From positions 310,001 to 374,000 of the forward strand of contig NZ_SDHX01000002.1 of NCBI RefSeq assembly GCF_004118375.1: 64,000 nucleotides of DNA. The letters run 5' to 3'. Source of the DNA: Oleiharenicola lentus (GTDB lineage Bacteria; Verrucomicrobiota; Verrucomicrobiia; Opitutales; Opitutaceae). The notes under the pieces were generated by a model, which had not been told where the DNA came from, did not search any database, and saw only the letters and a program-made list of their open reading frames with translations. Within the stretch, counting starts at the first letter, position 1. Every line of letters begins with the position of its first letter. Shown in pieces: positions 1-7,596 of the stretch. Position numbers and translations under genes: made by a program.

Positions 1-436
1 CAACCTCGAAGAAAAGCAGGGTGCGCACCGGCTGTCCCGCCTGCGGTCGCGTGGCGGCGATCACGGCTTCATGCAGGCGGCGGTGGTCGATGTTCACGTC
101 ACCGGCGTGATGCGTGTAGAGCGTATCGGGCCGGTGGGCGGCGATCTGGGCCTCGGCCAGTTTCACGATGTCGAGCAACGGAACCGTATCCAGACGGTTG
201 TCCGGAAGGTCTCCGAAAGAAACCGACGTGACGCCCAGTTCCGCCAGCGCACGTCGTGAGGCCTCCCGGCGCATGGTCAAGGCCGCGTGATCCACCAGGT
301 CCCGAGAGTTGACCCCATCGGCCAGGAAGGCCACGTGGATGGCCGCGCCCTCGTCGGCATGGCGGGCCAGCGCGCCGCCGCACCCGAGGACCTCGTCGTC
401 GGGATGGGCGGCCAGCACTAGAATACGGGACTTCAA
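1..436 (-). CDS. PIG-L/LmbE-family deacetylase (3' end cut by window)
   Basis: The protein begins M-K-S-R-I-L-V-L-A-A-H-P-D-D-E, which is the zinc-binding AHPDDE signature of PIG-L/LmbE deacetylases. A second family motif, THHAGDVNIDHRR, lies about 110 residues on. Members remove N-acetyl groups from GlcNAc-type sugars. The start is TTG at 436-434, overlapping the TGA stop of pseF by one reading-frame step, so the two are translationally coupled. About 145 residues are visible and the C-terminus lies outside the window. Next to pseB, pseC and pseF it probably modifies a nucleotide-sugar or glycan intermediate, but that substrate is inferred from context only. Confidence 0.88.
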   Translation of the reverse strand, partial: MKSRILVLAAHPDDEVLGCGGALARHADEGAAIHVAFLADGVNSRDLVDHAALTMRREASRRALAELGVTSVSFGDLPDNRLDTVPLLDIVKLAEAQIAAHRPDTLYTHHAGDVNIDHRRLHEAVIAATRPQAGQPVRTLLFFEV

Positions 437-1131
437 GCGACTTGACGGGATACGCTGTCGAACATCAGCTCCGCACGAGTCCAGTCATCCAGGTTGTCGA
501 TGTCCTGCACGCGCCAGCGCGGGATGATGACCGGGTGGGAATGACGTTCAAAGAAGCGCTTGCCCTCCAGCCAGGCGTCGGGACGCCCCCAGTAGAACTG
601 GCCGGCATCGTGCAGCGCCTTGGGCAGATCCTGCGAACGGGCGGTGAACTTGTCGGGGAAAAACATCTCCACCCCACCCTCGGGATGCGGCTGGAACGAG
701 CGGAAGATCGGGGCGGCGAATTCGGTGGCCGTAAACGCGTAGGCCCAGGGTCCGGAGGCCAAGGCCTCGCAGCCGCGGCGGAGATCGGAAATGTGAACAA
801 ACGGCGCCGTGGCATAGATGCAGCAGACCGCATCGTAGGCACCGTGGCGTTCCTGCATCCAGCGGGTCGCATGAGCGATCACCTCGATGGTGCCGGCGTG
901 GTCGTTGGAAAGCTCCGCCGGCCGCATGAATGGCGTCTCCGCGCCATGCGCACGGGCGATGGCGGCGATTTCCTGATCGTCGGTGGAGACAATCACATCG
1001 GTGAAAAGCCCGCTGGCGCGTGCCGCCACAATCGAGTGGGCGATCATCGGCTTGCCGGCGAACAGGCGGATGTTTTTCCGCGGGATGCGCTTCGATCCGC
1101 CTCGGGCGGGAATGACACAAAGGTTTTTCAT
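433..1131 (-). CDS. pseF: Pseudaminic acid cytidylyltransferase (CMP-sugar synthase)
   Basis: This 232-residue protein activates a nonulosonic acid to its CMP form, the donor used by glycosyltransferases. The N-terminal PARGGSKRIPRKN (residues 8-20) is the CTP-binding signature of the CMP-NeuAc/pseudaminate synthetase family. It is followed by STDDQEIA and a DAGQFYW motif typical of PseF-type enzymes. The ATG at 1131 is chosen because it gives the family-length protein and overlaps the pseC stop as ATGA; an upstream in-frame extension would have no homology. It lies in the order pseB-pseC-pseF. A legionaminic or related sugar cannot be excluded from sequence alone. Confidence 0.9.
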   Translation of the reverse strand: MKNLCVIPARGGSKRIPRKNIRLFAGKPMIAHSIVAARASGLFTDVIVSTDDQEIAAIARAHGAETPFMRPAELSNDHAGTIEVIAHATRWMQERHGAYDAVCCIYATAPFVHISDLRRGCEALASGPWAYAFTATEFAAPIFRSFQPHPEGGVEMFFPDKFTARSQDLPKALHDAGQFYWGRPDAWLEGKRFFERHSHPVIIPRWRVQDIDNLDDWTRAELMFDSVSRQVA

Positions 1132-2312
1132 CGGCTGGGAATCGGTGACAGGGACAGGACAGTATCGATGACAAGGGCCACGTCGGCATCGGTCATCGCG
1201 GGGAAAAGCGGAAGGCTGAGCGCACGTTGGTAATACGCTTCGGCCGCGGGGCACTTGCCCGGACCGTAGCCGAAGGTGCGCCGATACCACGGCTGGAGAT
1301 GCACGGGAATGTAGTGGACCTGCGTGCCAACTCCGGCCTCGCGGAGTGCGGACATGACTTGGGACCGGGAGCGTCCCAACGCGGCAAAATCGATCTGCAC
1401 CGTATAGAGATGCCAGGAAGTCGTGGCGGCATCAGCGGCCGTGCGCAGGCCGGGCGTTCGCAGCCAATCGGTGCCGGCGAAGGCGGCGTTGTAGGCCGCG
1501 ACGATCTCGCGGCGGCGCGTCAGCACGGCTTCGAGGCGATCAAGTTGCGAGAGTCCGAGCGCACACTGGAGGTCGGTGAGCCGGTAGTTGAAGCCCAGCT
1601 CCTGCATCTCATAGAGCCAGGGACCGGGTTCCGTGGTAAATTCGGTGAAGTTGTCGGCGACCCGCTCAATGCCATGTGAACGCAGACGGCGGGCCTGCTC
1701 AGCCCAGTCGGCCCGGTCGGTCACGAGCATGCCGCCCTCGCCCGTCGTCAGTGTCTTGACGGGGTGGAAACTGAAAACCGCGAGATCGGCCCAGGGATTG
1801 CCGCCTACATTCCAGACGCGCCCTTCGGCATGAAAACTCCCACCCACCGCGTGGCAGGCATCCTCAATCACAATGGCGCCGCGTGCGCGCGCGATGCGAG
1901 AGACTTCCGGCAGGTTGGCGGTCTGACCGGCAAAATCCACGGCTACGACCGCGCGGGTGTCGTCGAGCCAGTTTTTTTCCAGCGCGTGCGGATTTATCGT
2001 GTAGCTGACTGGGTCGATGTCAGCGAAGTCCGGCGTGGCACCCACGTAGGCAGCACAGTTGGCCGAAGCGAGAAAGGTGTTGGGCGAAGTGACGACGCGG
2101 TCTCCGGGGCCGATGCCAGCCACCTTCAACGCGAGATGTAGCGCGGCCGTGGCGTTGTTGACGGCGACGGCGTGTTTCGCCCCGACCCGCGCGGCAAAGC
2201 GTCGTTCGAATTCGGCGACCAACGGCCCTTGCGTCAGATGATCCGAGCGCAGCGCGGCCACGACGGCGGCGATGTCCTGTTCGGTGATGGTCTGGCGTCC
2301 GTAGGGCAGCAT
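1128..2312 (-). CDS. pseC: UDP-4-amino-4,6-dideoxy-N-acetyl-altrosamine transaminase (DegT family)
   Basis: This 394-residue PLP-dependent aminotransferase has the DegT/DnrJ/EryC1 fold. The cofactor lysine is K186 in SFHPVKTLTTGEGG, and D151 in VIEDACHA should bind the pyridine nitrogen. Full length matches PseC, which aminates the 4-keto sugar made by PseB. The stop overlaps the pseF start (ATGA), and pseB lies 22 bp upstream, so the three form one transcription unit. The sugar specificity is inferred from the neighbours. Confidence 0.92.
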   Translation of the reverse strand: MLPYGRQTITEQDIAAVVAALRSDHLTQGPLVAEFERRFAARVGAKHAVAVNNATAALHLALKVAGIGPGDRVVTSPNTFLASANCAAYVGATPDFADIDPVSYTINPHALEKNWLDDTRAVVAVDFAGQTANLPEVSRIARARGAIVIEDACHAVGGSFHAEGRVWNVGGNPWADLAVFSFHPVKTLTTGEGGMLVTDRADWAEQARRLRSHGIERVADNFTEFTTEPGPWLYEMQELGFNYRLTDLQCALGLSQLDRLEAVLTRRREIVAAYNAAFAGTDWLRTPGLRTAADAATTSWHLYTVQIDFAALGRSRSQVMSALREAGVGTQVHYIPVHLQPWYRRTFGYGPGKCPAAEAYYQRALSLPLFPAMTDADVALVIDTVLSLSPIPSR

Positions 2313-2334
2313 GGTCGCATCCGTGCGTGATGGT

Positions 2335-3432
2335 TCAGGCGACGGTCTTGAGTTCGGTGAAATGCGGGTGGCGGCTGTCGCGGCCGGGGTCGGCGCGGAG
2401 GAACTCGGCGGATTCCACCTGCTCGGCGATCAGCTCGCGCAGCTCGGGGACGGATAGAAATTGCGGGTTAGTGCCGCTGTTGTAGCAGAATCCCGCGGGC
2501 ACGCGGGTGGCCTCATGGCCTGACGCATACTCGTCGAACGAGTATTCGGCTCCATTGGGCAGAATCGCGTAGTAGCGGCCGAGATCCACGGTGTTGTAGC
2601 TGTCGGAGCTGGTGATCATCTCCTCGTGCAGTTTCTCGCCGGGACGCACGCCGACGACTGGATGCGGGCACTCGGGGGCGATCGCGTTGGCCAGGTCCAT
2701 GATGCGATAGGACGGAATCTTCGGCACGAGAATCTCGCCGCCCCAGGCGTGCTGGATGCTCCAGAGCACCATGTCCACGCCCTCCTGGAGCGTGATGTTG
2801 AAACGGGTCATCTCCGGATCGGTGATCGGAAGCACACCGGTCTTCCGCTTCTCGAGGAAGAACGGGATGACCGAACCACGGCTGCCCATCACGTTGCCGT
2901 AGCGGACGACGCTGAGACGGAGATCGCGCGAGCCTTTGATGTTGTTGGCGGCGACAAAGAGCTTGTCGGAGCAGAGTTTGGTGGCGCCGTAGAGGTTGAT
3001 CGGGGCGGCGGCTTTGTCGGTGGAGAGCGCGACCACGCGGCGCACGCCGCTGTCGAGGCAGGCCTCAATGAGGTTCTGCGCGCCGAGGACGTTGGTCTTG
3101 ATGCACTCGAAGGGGTTGTATTCCGCCGTCGGCACCTGCTTGAGGGCGGCGGCGTGGACGACGACGTCGATGCCTTCCAGGGCGCGACGCACACGGCGCT
3201 CGTCGCGGACATCGCCGATGAAGTAGCGGAGCGCAGGATGGCGGCTCGGCGGAAACTCCTGGGCCATCTCGAACTGCTTCAACTCATCGCGGGAGAAGAT
3301 CACCAGGCGGCGGATATTCGGGTAGCGGGCGAGCACGGTGCGGACAAAGGCCTTGCCAAACGAGCCGGTGCCGCCGGTGAGCAGGATGCTGGTGTTGTCG
3401 AGAGAGTGCAGGGGACTGTGGACGGGGGGCAT
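2335..3432 (-). CDS. pseB: UDP-N-acetylglucosamine 4,6-dehydratase (inverting)
   Basis: First enzyme of pseudaminic acid synthesis, an extended short-chain dehydrogenase of 365 residues. The NAD(P)-binding GGTGSFG lies at residues 20-26. The catalytic set expected from the PseB/FlaA1 family is visible as D139, K140 (STDK) and Y148 in NLYGATK, with K152. AAALKQVPTAEYNPFE is diagnostic of the inverting dehydratase. The ATG at 3432 is preferred; the open frame continues upstream but with unrelated, low-complexity sequence. The C-terminus has about 20 residues beyond the usual end (SRHPHFTELKTVA). Confidence 0.93.
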   Translation of the reverse strand: MPPVHSPLHSLDNTSILLTGGTGSFGKAFVRTVLARYPNIRRLVIFSRDELKQFEMAQEFPPSRHPALRYFIGDVRDERRVRRALEGIDVVVHAAALKQVPTAEYNPFECIKTNVLGAQNLIEACLDSGVRRVVALSTDKAAAPINLYGATKLCSDKLFVAANNIKGSRDLRLSVVRYGNVMGSRGSVIPFFLEKRKTGVLPITDPEMTRFNITLQEGVDMVLWSIQHAWGGEILVPKIPSYRIMDLANAIAPECPHPVVGVRPGEKLHEEMITSSDSYNTVDLGRYYAILPNGAEYSFDEYASGHEATRVPAGFCYNSGTNPQFLSVPELRELIAEQVESAEFLRADPGRDSRHPHFTELKTVA

Positions 3433-3485
3433 GGTGGATCGGAGATGGGAGATTGGAGACGGAAGGCCGGCGACCAGAGGATGGT

Positions 3486-4115
3486 TCAGGCGGAAACGGC
3501 GGTGGCGGTAATGCGGGAGCGAAAATAGGCGCGGTATGCCGGCTCGTAGGCCAGTTCGGAGCACAGTGCGAGGTAGGCTTCGTCGTTGGAGACGATCAGC
3601 TCGTCCAGCCCGAGGCTGCGCAGCAGGGCCGCACCCGTGAGGGAGCGGAACGTGCCGCCTTCGCAAGTCACGACCGGCAGGCCGTGTTCGAGCGCATCAG
3701 CCGCGACGTGAACGCCGGCAAAGGAATGCGTGTCGAGATAGACATCGCCGAGCTTGAGCAGCTCGCCGGCATCCGTGCACGAAGGGAAGCGGATGCTGGA
3801 GACGATCAGCCGCTCGGGGGCCACACCGTGGGCCTCGAGTACGTGGTCGAACTCCGCGCAGAAGCGTTTGATCGGATAGGGTGACGAGCCGTTATCATTG
3901 AGGGGATGCAACAGGAGACGTGCGCCCGGGACGGCGGCCAGCAACCGGGCCCACAGCTCAAGCATCTCGGGCGTGATTTTGTAGAAATTGGCGGCCGAAA
4001 CGAAAAGCATGGTGTTCTCAGTCAGGCCAATGTGTGCACGGGTCCAGGTGCGCACCGGCGCTACGGGAGCGACGGAAGTCGGGGAAGCGGAGTCGGCGAG
4101 AGTGCAGGGATTCAC
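3486..4115 (-). CDS. Isolated C-lobe of a GT41-like glycosyltransferase
   Basis: The 209-residue product resembles only the C-terminal nucleotide-sugar lobe of the large TPR glycosyltransferase encoded at 5427-7370. Compare LWARLLAAVPGARLLL here with LWARVLAAVPGSRLLL there, and LDTHSFAGVHVAADALEHGLPVVT with that protein's LDT...CEALWMGVPVVT segment. The family Lys after LLL (LLLKG) is replaced (LLLHP), and no TPR or N-lobe is present. Translation starts at GTG 4115, eight bases after the stop of the upstream gene and in another frame. It may be the second half of a two-piece enzyme or a decaying paralogue. Confidence 0.7.
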   Translation of the reverse strand: MNPCTLADSASPTSVAPVAPVRTWTRAHIGLTENTMLFVSAANFYKITPEMLELWARLLAAVPGARLLLHPLNDNGSSPYPIKRFCAEFDHVLEAHGVAPERLIVSSIRFPSCTDAGELLKLGDVYLDTHSFAGVHVAADALEHGLPVVTCEGGTFRSLTGAALLRSLGLDELIVSNDEAYLALCSELAYEPAYRAYFRSRITATAVSA

Positions 4116-4123
4116 GGGATTTC

Positions 4124-4606
4124 TCAGATGGCCCGCGCGTGCGCGGTGGGGGTTTCAGAAGGCCAGACGGACTCGATCAAATTATTGGCGACCCCCGGGG
4201 CCGGGCCGCTGAGGAGGCGCACGAGTTGGGCCTGATCGCGCATGAACATCACGCGGTCGAAAGTTTCGCGCCCCACGTAACGAAACACCTCGCTCATTGA
4301 AGGCTTTTCGCCGGGTCGGTCGGCGAGCAAAAGCACCTTGGTGCCTTTGAACGCGCGAAGATTGGCGGGGCGCACACTCCAATCGGTATCCGCCACACAA
4401 ACGAGCGCGTCGGGTGTTTGTCCGAAGGGAATTTTGGCCAAAATTTGCGTCAGGTCGGTTTCACCGAATTCAGTCCGCATGGAAATCCAGCGTCCTTCGA
4501 TGGTCTGATTATCCGCCCACTCGGGACCGGCCGTGATCTGTTCCTCGCTCAGGTGGAGCGGACAGTGGTAGATCGGGTGGGAGCCGGTGAGGAGGAGGAC
4601 GCGCAT
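4124..4606 (-). CDS. Glycosyltransferase N-lobe-like protein, truncated paralogue A
   Basis: This 160-residue protein (start ATG 4606, MRVLLLTGSHP) has a Rossmann-like beginning. It then carries EEQITAGPEW, IEGRWIS and a LLLADRPG...MFMRDQAQ segment. The last part is reminiscent of N-terminal lobes of CgeB-like glycosyltransferases found beside surface-glycan genes. The first 95 residues align closely with the neighbouring fragment at 4967-5242. It ends just before the C-lobe gene at 4115, in a different frame, so the two could be separated halves of one enzyme. Function is not established. Confidence 0.6.
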   Translation of the reverse strand: MRVLLLTGSHPIYHCPLHLSEEQITAGPEWADNQTIEGRWISMRTEFGETDLTQILAKIPFGQTPDALVCVADTDWSVRPANLRAFKGTKVLLLADRPGEKPSMSEVFRYVGRETFDRVMFMRDQAQLVRLLSGPAPGVANNLIESVWPSETPTAHARAI

Positions 4607-4966
4607 GGGAGGAGCGTCGTAATCTCTGCATATTGCGCGCCCGCCTGAGGGGGCGAACGCGCAAACAATTGAGGAAGAAGCGATAGAAATCTTTTTTCCC
4701 ACCCAACCTGGTAATTTGCGAACTGACTGGGCAACCGGGCCTCGATGAGGGGCAATTTTTTCCTGAACGAAAACAGATCCCGAGCCTTGCTCGCGGAGTG
4801 AACGGATGGCAGTCACAGGACTGGCAGGACGAAATGCCAGGGCGACAAGCTCCGCTTTACTCCTCAGCGGGAGAATGTTCGCGTAAAATCACGCGACATC
4901 CAAGGGCGTAGCCCACGAGGAAAATCCTGTGGGAACCCAACGAACAATGAGTGGGTGGCCTGCGCC
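4607..4966. other. 360-bp spacer rich in palindromes
   Basis: No convincing coding sequence is seen on either strand. The right end holds two imperfect palindromes. One, about 4912-4932, has arms CCCAC(g)AGGA and TCCT(g)TGGG. The other, 4954-4982, has arms GGTGGC/GCCACC and TGCGCC/GGCGCA. The left part (about 4670-4720) is AT-richer and lies directly upstream of the gene starting at 4606, so it may contain its promoter, although no clear -35/-10 pair was recognised. Confidence 0.55.
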
Positions 4967-4982
4967 TCAGGCGCACGCCACC
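4954..4982. repeat. Imperfect palindrome at the 3' end of a truncated gene
   Basis: Arms GGTGGC-c-TGCGCC and GGCGCA-c-GCCACC surround a TCA loop. Each arm is 12 paired bases interrupted by one base. The stop codon of the fragment at 4967-5242 lies inside this hairpin. It could act as a terminator for that gene or be a REP-like element inserted at the break point. Confidence 0.65.
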
Positions 4983-5242
4983 ATCGGCACATCAAAAATC
5001 TGGCAGTCGAACGCCACGGCCGAGTCACGCAGGTAGATAATTTGATCGGGCCACTGCTCGTCCGGAATTTTGGACAGCACCAGATCAAGATCGTTGATCC
5101 CGGTCGGCGCCCGCAAGGAGAGCCAGCGCCCCTCAATATCCTGCGCATCCGGCCAATCCGGTCCGGCAACGATCTGCTCGTCCGCGATTTTCGGGATGCT
5201 CACACGGTCAGCGGGGCTGTCAGAAAGGATGAGGGCGCGCAT
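4967..5242 (-). CDS. Glycosyltransferase N-lobe-like fragment, paralogue B
   Basis: This 91-residue open frame starts at ATG 5242 (MRALILSDSP) and matches paralogue A over its whole length. DEQIVAGPDW aligns with EEQITAGPEW, and IEGRWLSLR with IEGRWISMR. It stops after FDVPMVACA, where paralogue A continues for another 65 residues, so it is probably a truncated gene. The stop sits in the palindrome at 4954-4982. Whether the short product is made is unknown. Confidence 0.5.
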   Translation of the reverse strand: MRALILSDSPADRVSIPKIADEQIVAGPDWPDAQDIEGRWLSLRAPTGINDLDLVLSKIPDEQWPDQIIYLRDSAVAFDCQIFDVPMVACA

Positions 5243-5426
5243 GGGGTTGGGAATTATTCGGCACAATGTGCATAACCTGCGCCCAACAAAACGGTCCGCC
5301 TCTTAAATCATTCTTCTCCAATGATAAGTAATTTTATTTATTTCAATCCATTGGATCAGAACCGGCCGCGTCCATCAACAACTTAGACTTCTGGCAAATT
5401 TTTCCGCCCTTAAATGCAGCCGCGAT
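5243..5426. promoter_or_regulatory. AT-rich gap, probable promoter region for the leftward glycosylation genes
   Basis: The stretch around 5305-5405 is clearly richer in A and T than its surroundings. It separates the TPR glycosyltransferase (ending at 5427) from the next leftward gene. It is a reasonable promoter site, but no unambiguous -35/-10 pair or operator was recognised. Confidence 0.35.
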
Positions 5427-7370
5427 TCAGGCCACCGCGCGGGTGGAGTTCTGTGACGCACACCACGCCATCCAGCACTCACGGAGGGCCGCCGCAAACC
5501 GTGCCGACTGACCGGCGTGATCACCGAGCGGCGAGTTGCGGACCTCTTCGCGCAGGCCGGCGCGGATGGCCGCGAGCTTCAAGGGATCAGCAGCAAGTTC
5601 CGTAGCTATACGCAAGTAGTCTTCGGGCGTTTGTGCCACCCATTCGCCACGGCCGATGGCCGTCAGCAGGCTACCGCTGACGCGCGCCACATGGCGATCA
5701 CCCATGAGGGTAACCACGGGTACGCCCATCCAGAGCGCTTCGCAGGTGGTCGTGGTCCCGTGGTAAGGGAAAGTGTCGAGCGAGATATCCACGCGACCGT
5801 AAAGCGCGAGATGGTCGTCGGTTTTGGCCGTGCGCTCGAGAAACTCAATCCGCTGCACCGGCAGGCCCGCCGCGGCGAACCGCTCAAAGTAGCGCTGACG
5901 CACGGCCTCATCGCCGAATCCCCTCCCCTTCAGCAACAGCCGCGAACCTGGCACCGCCGCCAGCACCCGCGCCCACAACGCGAGCGTCGCATCCGTGACC
6001 TTGGCCACGTTGTTGAAGCTGCCGAAGGTGACCGGGCCAATGTTCGTATTACGAACATTGGGCTGGGAGCCGTCGTCGGGGGCACCGGTGGGAATGTTCG
6101 TATTACGAACATTCACCTCGGGGGTGACGGGCGGGGGCTGGTAGGCCCAAGCGGTCGGGGCGAAGCGGACGAGCTTCTCGGTGGCGAGCGCATCGGCGGG
6201 GCCGACGGGATCCACAATGGCGTCGGTGAAGCGGTAGTGCATGGCCGACAATCCGGTGGTGTTGGGGTAGCCGAGGTAGTTCACCTGTACCGGGGCGAGG
6301 TGGCGGGCGAAGAGCGGCAGGCGCGAGGTCATGCCCGTGTGCCCGGCGAGGTCCACGAGAATGTCGGGGGCGTCGGAGCGGATGGCCTTCTCGACGGCTG
6401 CATCAGACTGGCCGACAAAATTGCGCCAGACCGATGCGAATCCCCTGAGTTTCTCCGAGACCGCATCGACGCGGAAATGATCGTGGTAGAGGTAGAGTTC
6501 GAACTGTGTGGGATCGAGATGACGGAGCAGGGGCTCGAGGAACCAGGCGCACGAGTGGGCGCGCAAATCAGGCGAGAGAATGGCGAGACGGAGACGGCGA
6601 GACGGAGACGGATCATTGGCAAAGACCGGCGTCGGGTGCCGGCCGACAGCCTTGCCGTAGGCCACATGCTCGGCAAACAGCTGCTCGCGAGGCAGATCGT
6701 CGAGGTGATTGAGCGCGTAAAGCCGGTAGCTACGCGCTTCCAGATTGCCTGGCTCGAGCTCCAGAAACTTGTCGTAGGCGGCGATGGCCTCGGGGATGCG
6801 GTGCATCTGTTGCAGCACCTGGGCCCGGCCATAGTAAGCCTTGGCGTAAGTCGGATCGATGGCGATGGCACGCTCGTGGCAGGACAGCGCCTCGGACTGG
6901 CGGCCGGCAAGGCTGAGCGTGAGTCCGAAATTGTAGAGCCCCTTGGGAAAGGAGGACTGCAGAGTGAGCGCCTTCTGGTGGCACTCAATGGCGGCGGACA
7001 AACGGTCCGACAGCTTCAGGCAGTGCGCGAGACCGTCCCAGGCTTCGGCAGAAGCGGGATCGAGCGCCACCGCGGTGCGAAACGGCTGCTCGGCGTCCGC
7101 GGCCCGGCCGGCCGCGGTAAGCGCAAAGCCGAGGCGCAGTGCGCAGGGGGCGTTTTTCGGCCCGAGGCGGTGAGCCTTGGAGAGCAGTTCCACGGCCTCG
7201 GCGGCACGACCGCGCTGGAGGGCCACGATGCCGGATAGATGCACGGCATCGAAGTGGTTGGGCAAAGCCGCGCGCACCCGCCGGTAAAGTGCCTCGGCCT
7301 GGTCCAGCCGCCCGGCACGGTGATGCACAAGGGCATCCTGCAACAGGCGTTGGTATTGGGCGTGTGACAT
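5427..7370 (-). CDS. TPR-containing GT41 (SPINDLY/O-GlcNAc-transferase-like) glycosyltransferase
   Basis: The 647-residue protein has an N-terminal array of about six to seven TPR units (residues 5-240, for example AEALYRRVRAALPNHFDAVH). The catalytic region follows from about 260 to 640. GT41 motifs visible are LVDLAGHTGMTSRLPLFARH, VTFGSFNN, LLLKGRGF with the UDP-contacting Lys, and DTFPYHGTTTTCEALWMGVP. Such enzymes transfer sugars to Ser/Thr of proteins; in bacteria several glycosylate flagellin or adhesins, which fits the nearby pse genes. The start ATG 7370 (MSHAQYQRLLQ) leads straight into the TPRs. Residues 420-426 and 438-444 are both NVRNTNI, encoded by two copies of a 21-bp palindrome inserted in the linker before VTFGSFNN. 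Confidence 0.88.
   Translation of the reverse strand: MSHAQYQRLLQDALVHHRAGRLDQAEALYRRVRAALPNHFDAVHLSGIVALQRGRAAEAVELLSKAHRLGPKNAPCALRLGFALTAAGRAADAEQPFRTAVALDPASAEAWDGLAHCLKLSDRLSAAIECHQKALTLQSSFPKGLYNFGLTLSLAGRQSEALSCHERAIAIDPTYAKAYYGRAQVLQQMHRIPEAIAAYDKFLELEPGNLEARSYRLYALNHLDDLPREQLFAEHVAYGKAVGRHPTPVFANDPSPSRRLRLAILSPDLRAHSCAWFLEPLLRHLDPTQFELYLYHDHFRVDAVSEKLRGFASVWRNFVGQSDAAVEKAIRSDAPDILVDLAGHTGMTSRLPLFARHLAPVQVNYLGYPNTTGLSAMHYRFTDAIVDPVGPADALATEKLVRFAPTAWAYQPPPVTPEVNVRNTNIPTGAPDDGSQPNVRNTNIGPVTFGSFNNVAKVTDATLALWARVLAAVPGSRLLLKGRGFGDEAVRQRYFERFAAAGLPVQRIEFLERTAKTDDHLALYGRVDISLDTFPYHGTTTTCEALWMGVPVVTLMGDRHVARVSGSLLTAIGRGEWVAQTPEDYLRIATELAADPLKLAAIRAGLREEVRNSPLGDHAGQSARFAAALRECWMAWCASQNSTRAVA
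6039..6059. repeat. 21-bp palindrome, copy 1, inside the GT41 gene
   Basis: Arms AATGTTCGTA and TACGAACATT are perfect 10-base inverted repeats around one T. The element is seven codons long and encodes NVRNTNI in the host gene. An identical copy lies 33 bases further along the plus strand. Confidence 0.93.
6093..6113. repeat. 21-bp palindrome, copy 2, inside the GT41 gene
   Basis: Identical in sequence and orientation to the copy at 6039-6059 and in the same codon phase, so it also encodes NVRNTNI. The two copies flank a short PTGAPDDGSQP linker. Both lie in a non-conserved loop of the glycosyltransferase. Confidence 0.93.
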
Positions 7371-7596
7371 CCGGTTGTGCGCATACGCCCGGCACCGCAG
7401 GGGCACAGGGAGATTCGCACCCGCATCATCGGCACACAGAGCCGCGACTTTAGATGCAAAACTAAAGCAAGCAGCGAAATGGCCGGACGCCACTTGGGTT
7501 GCAATTGCGCTCAAGAACATAGCCCCTGGGACGTTGAAAAGCCGTCGCACCGGCCACCGGAGAAAGCCCTCCGGATGCGATTTGCGTTAATCACCC
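7371..7596. promoter_or_regulatory. Divergent intergenic region
   Basis: This 226-bp gap separates the leftward GT41 gene from the rightward HDOD gene and must hold both promoters unless a start is misplaced. The leftward frame remains open upstream of 7370 but without TPR-like sequence. No confident promoter boxes were recognised. Confidence 0.4.

Noticed and set aside
5517-7238. Long plus-strand open frame opposite the GT41 gene
   Set aside because: Antisense shadow; the minus-strand TPR and GT41 motifs decide the coding strand.
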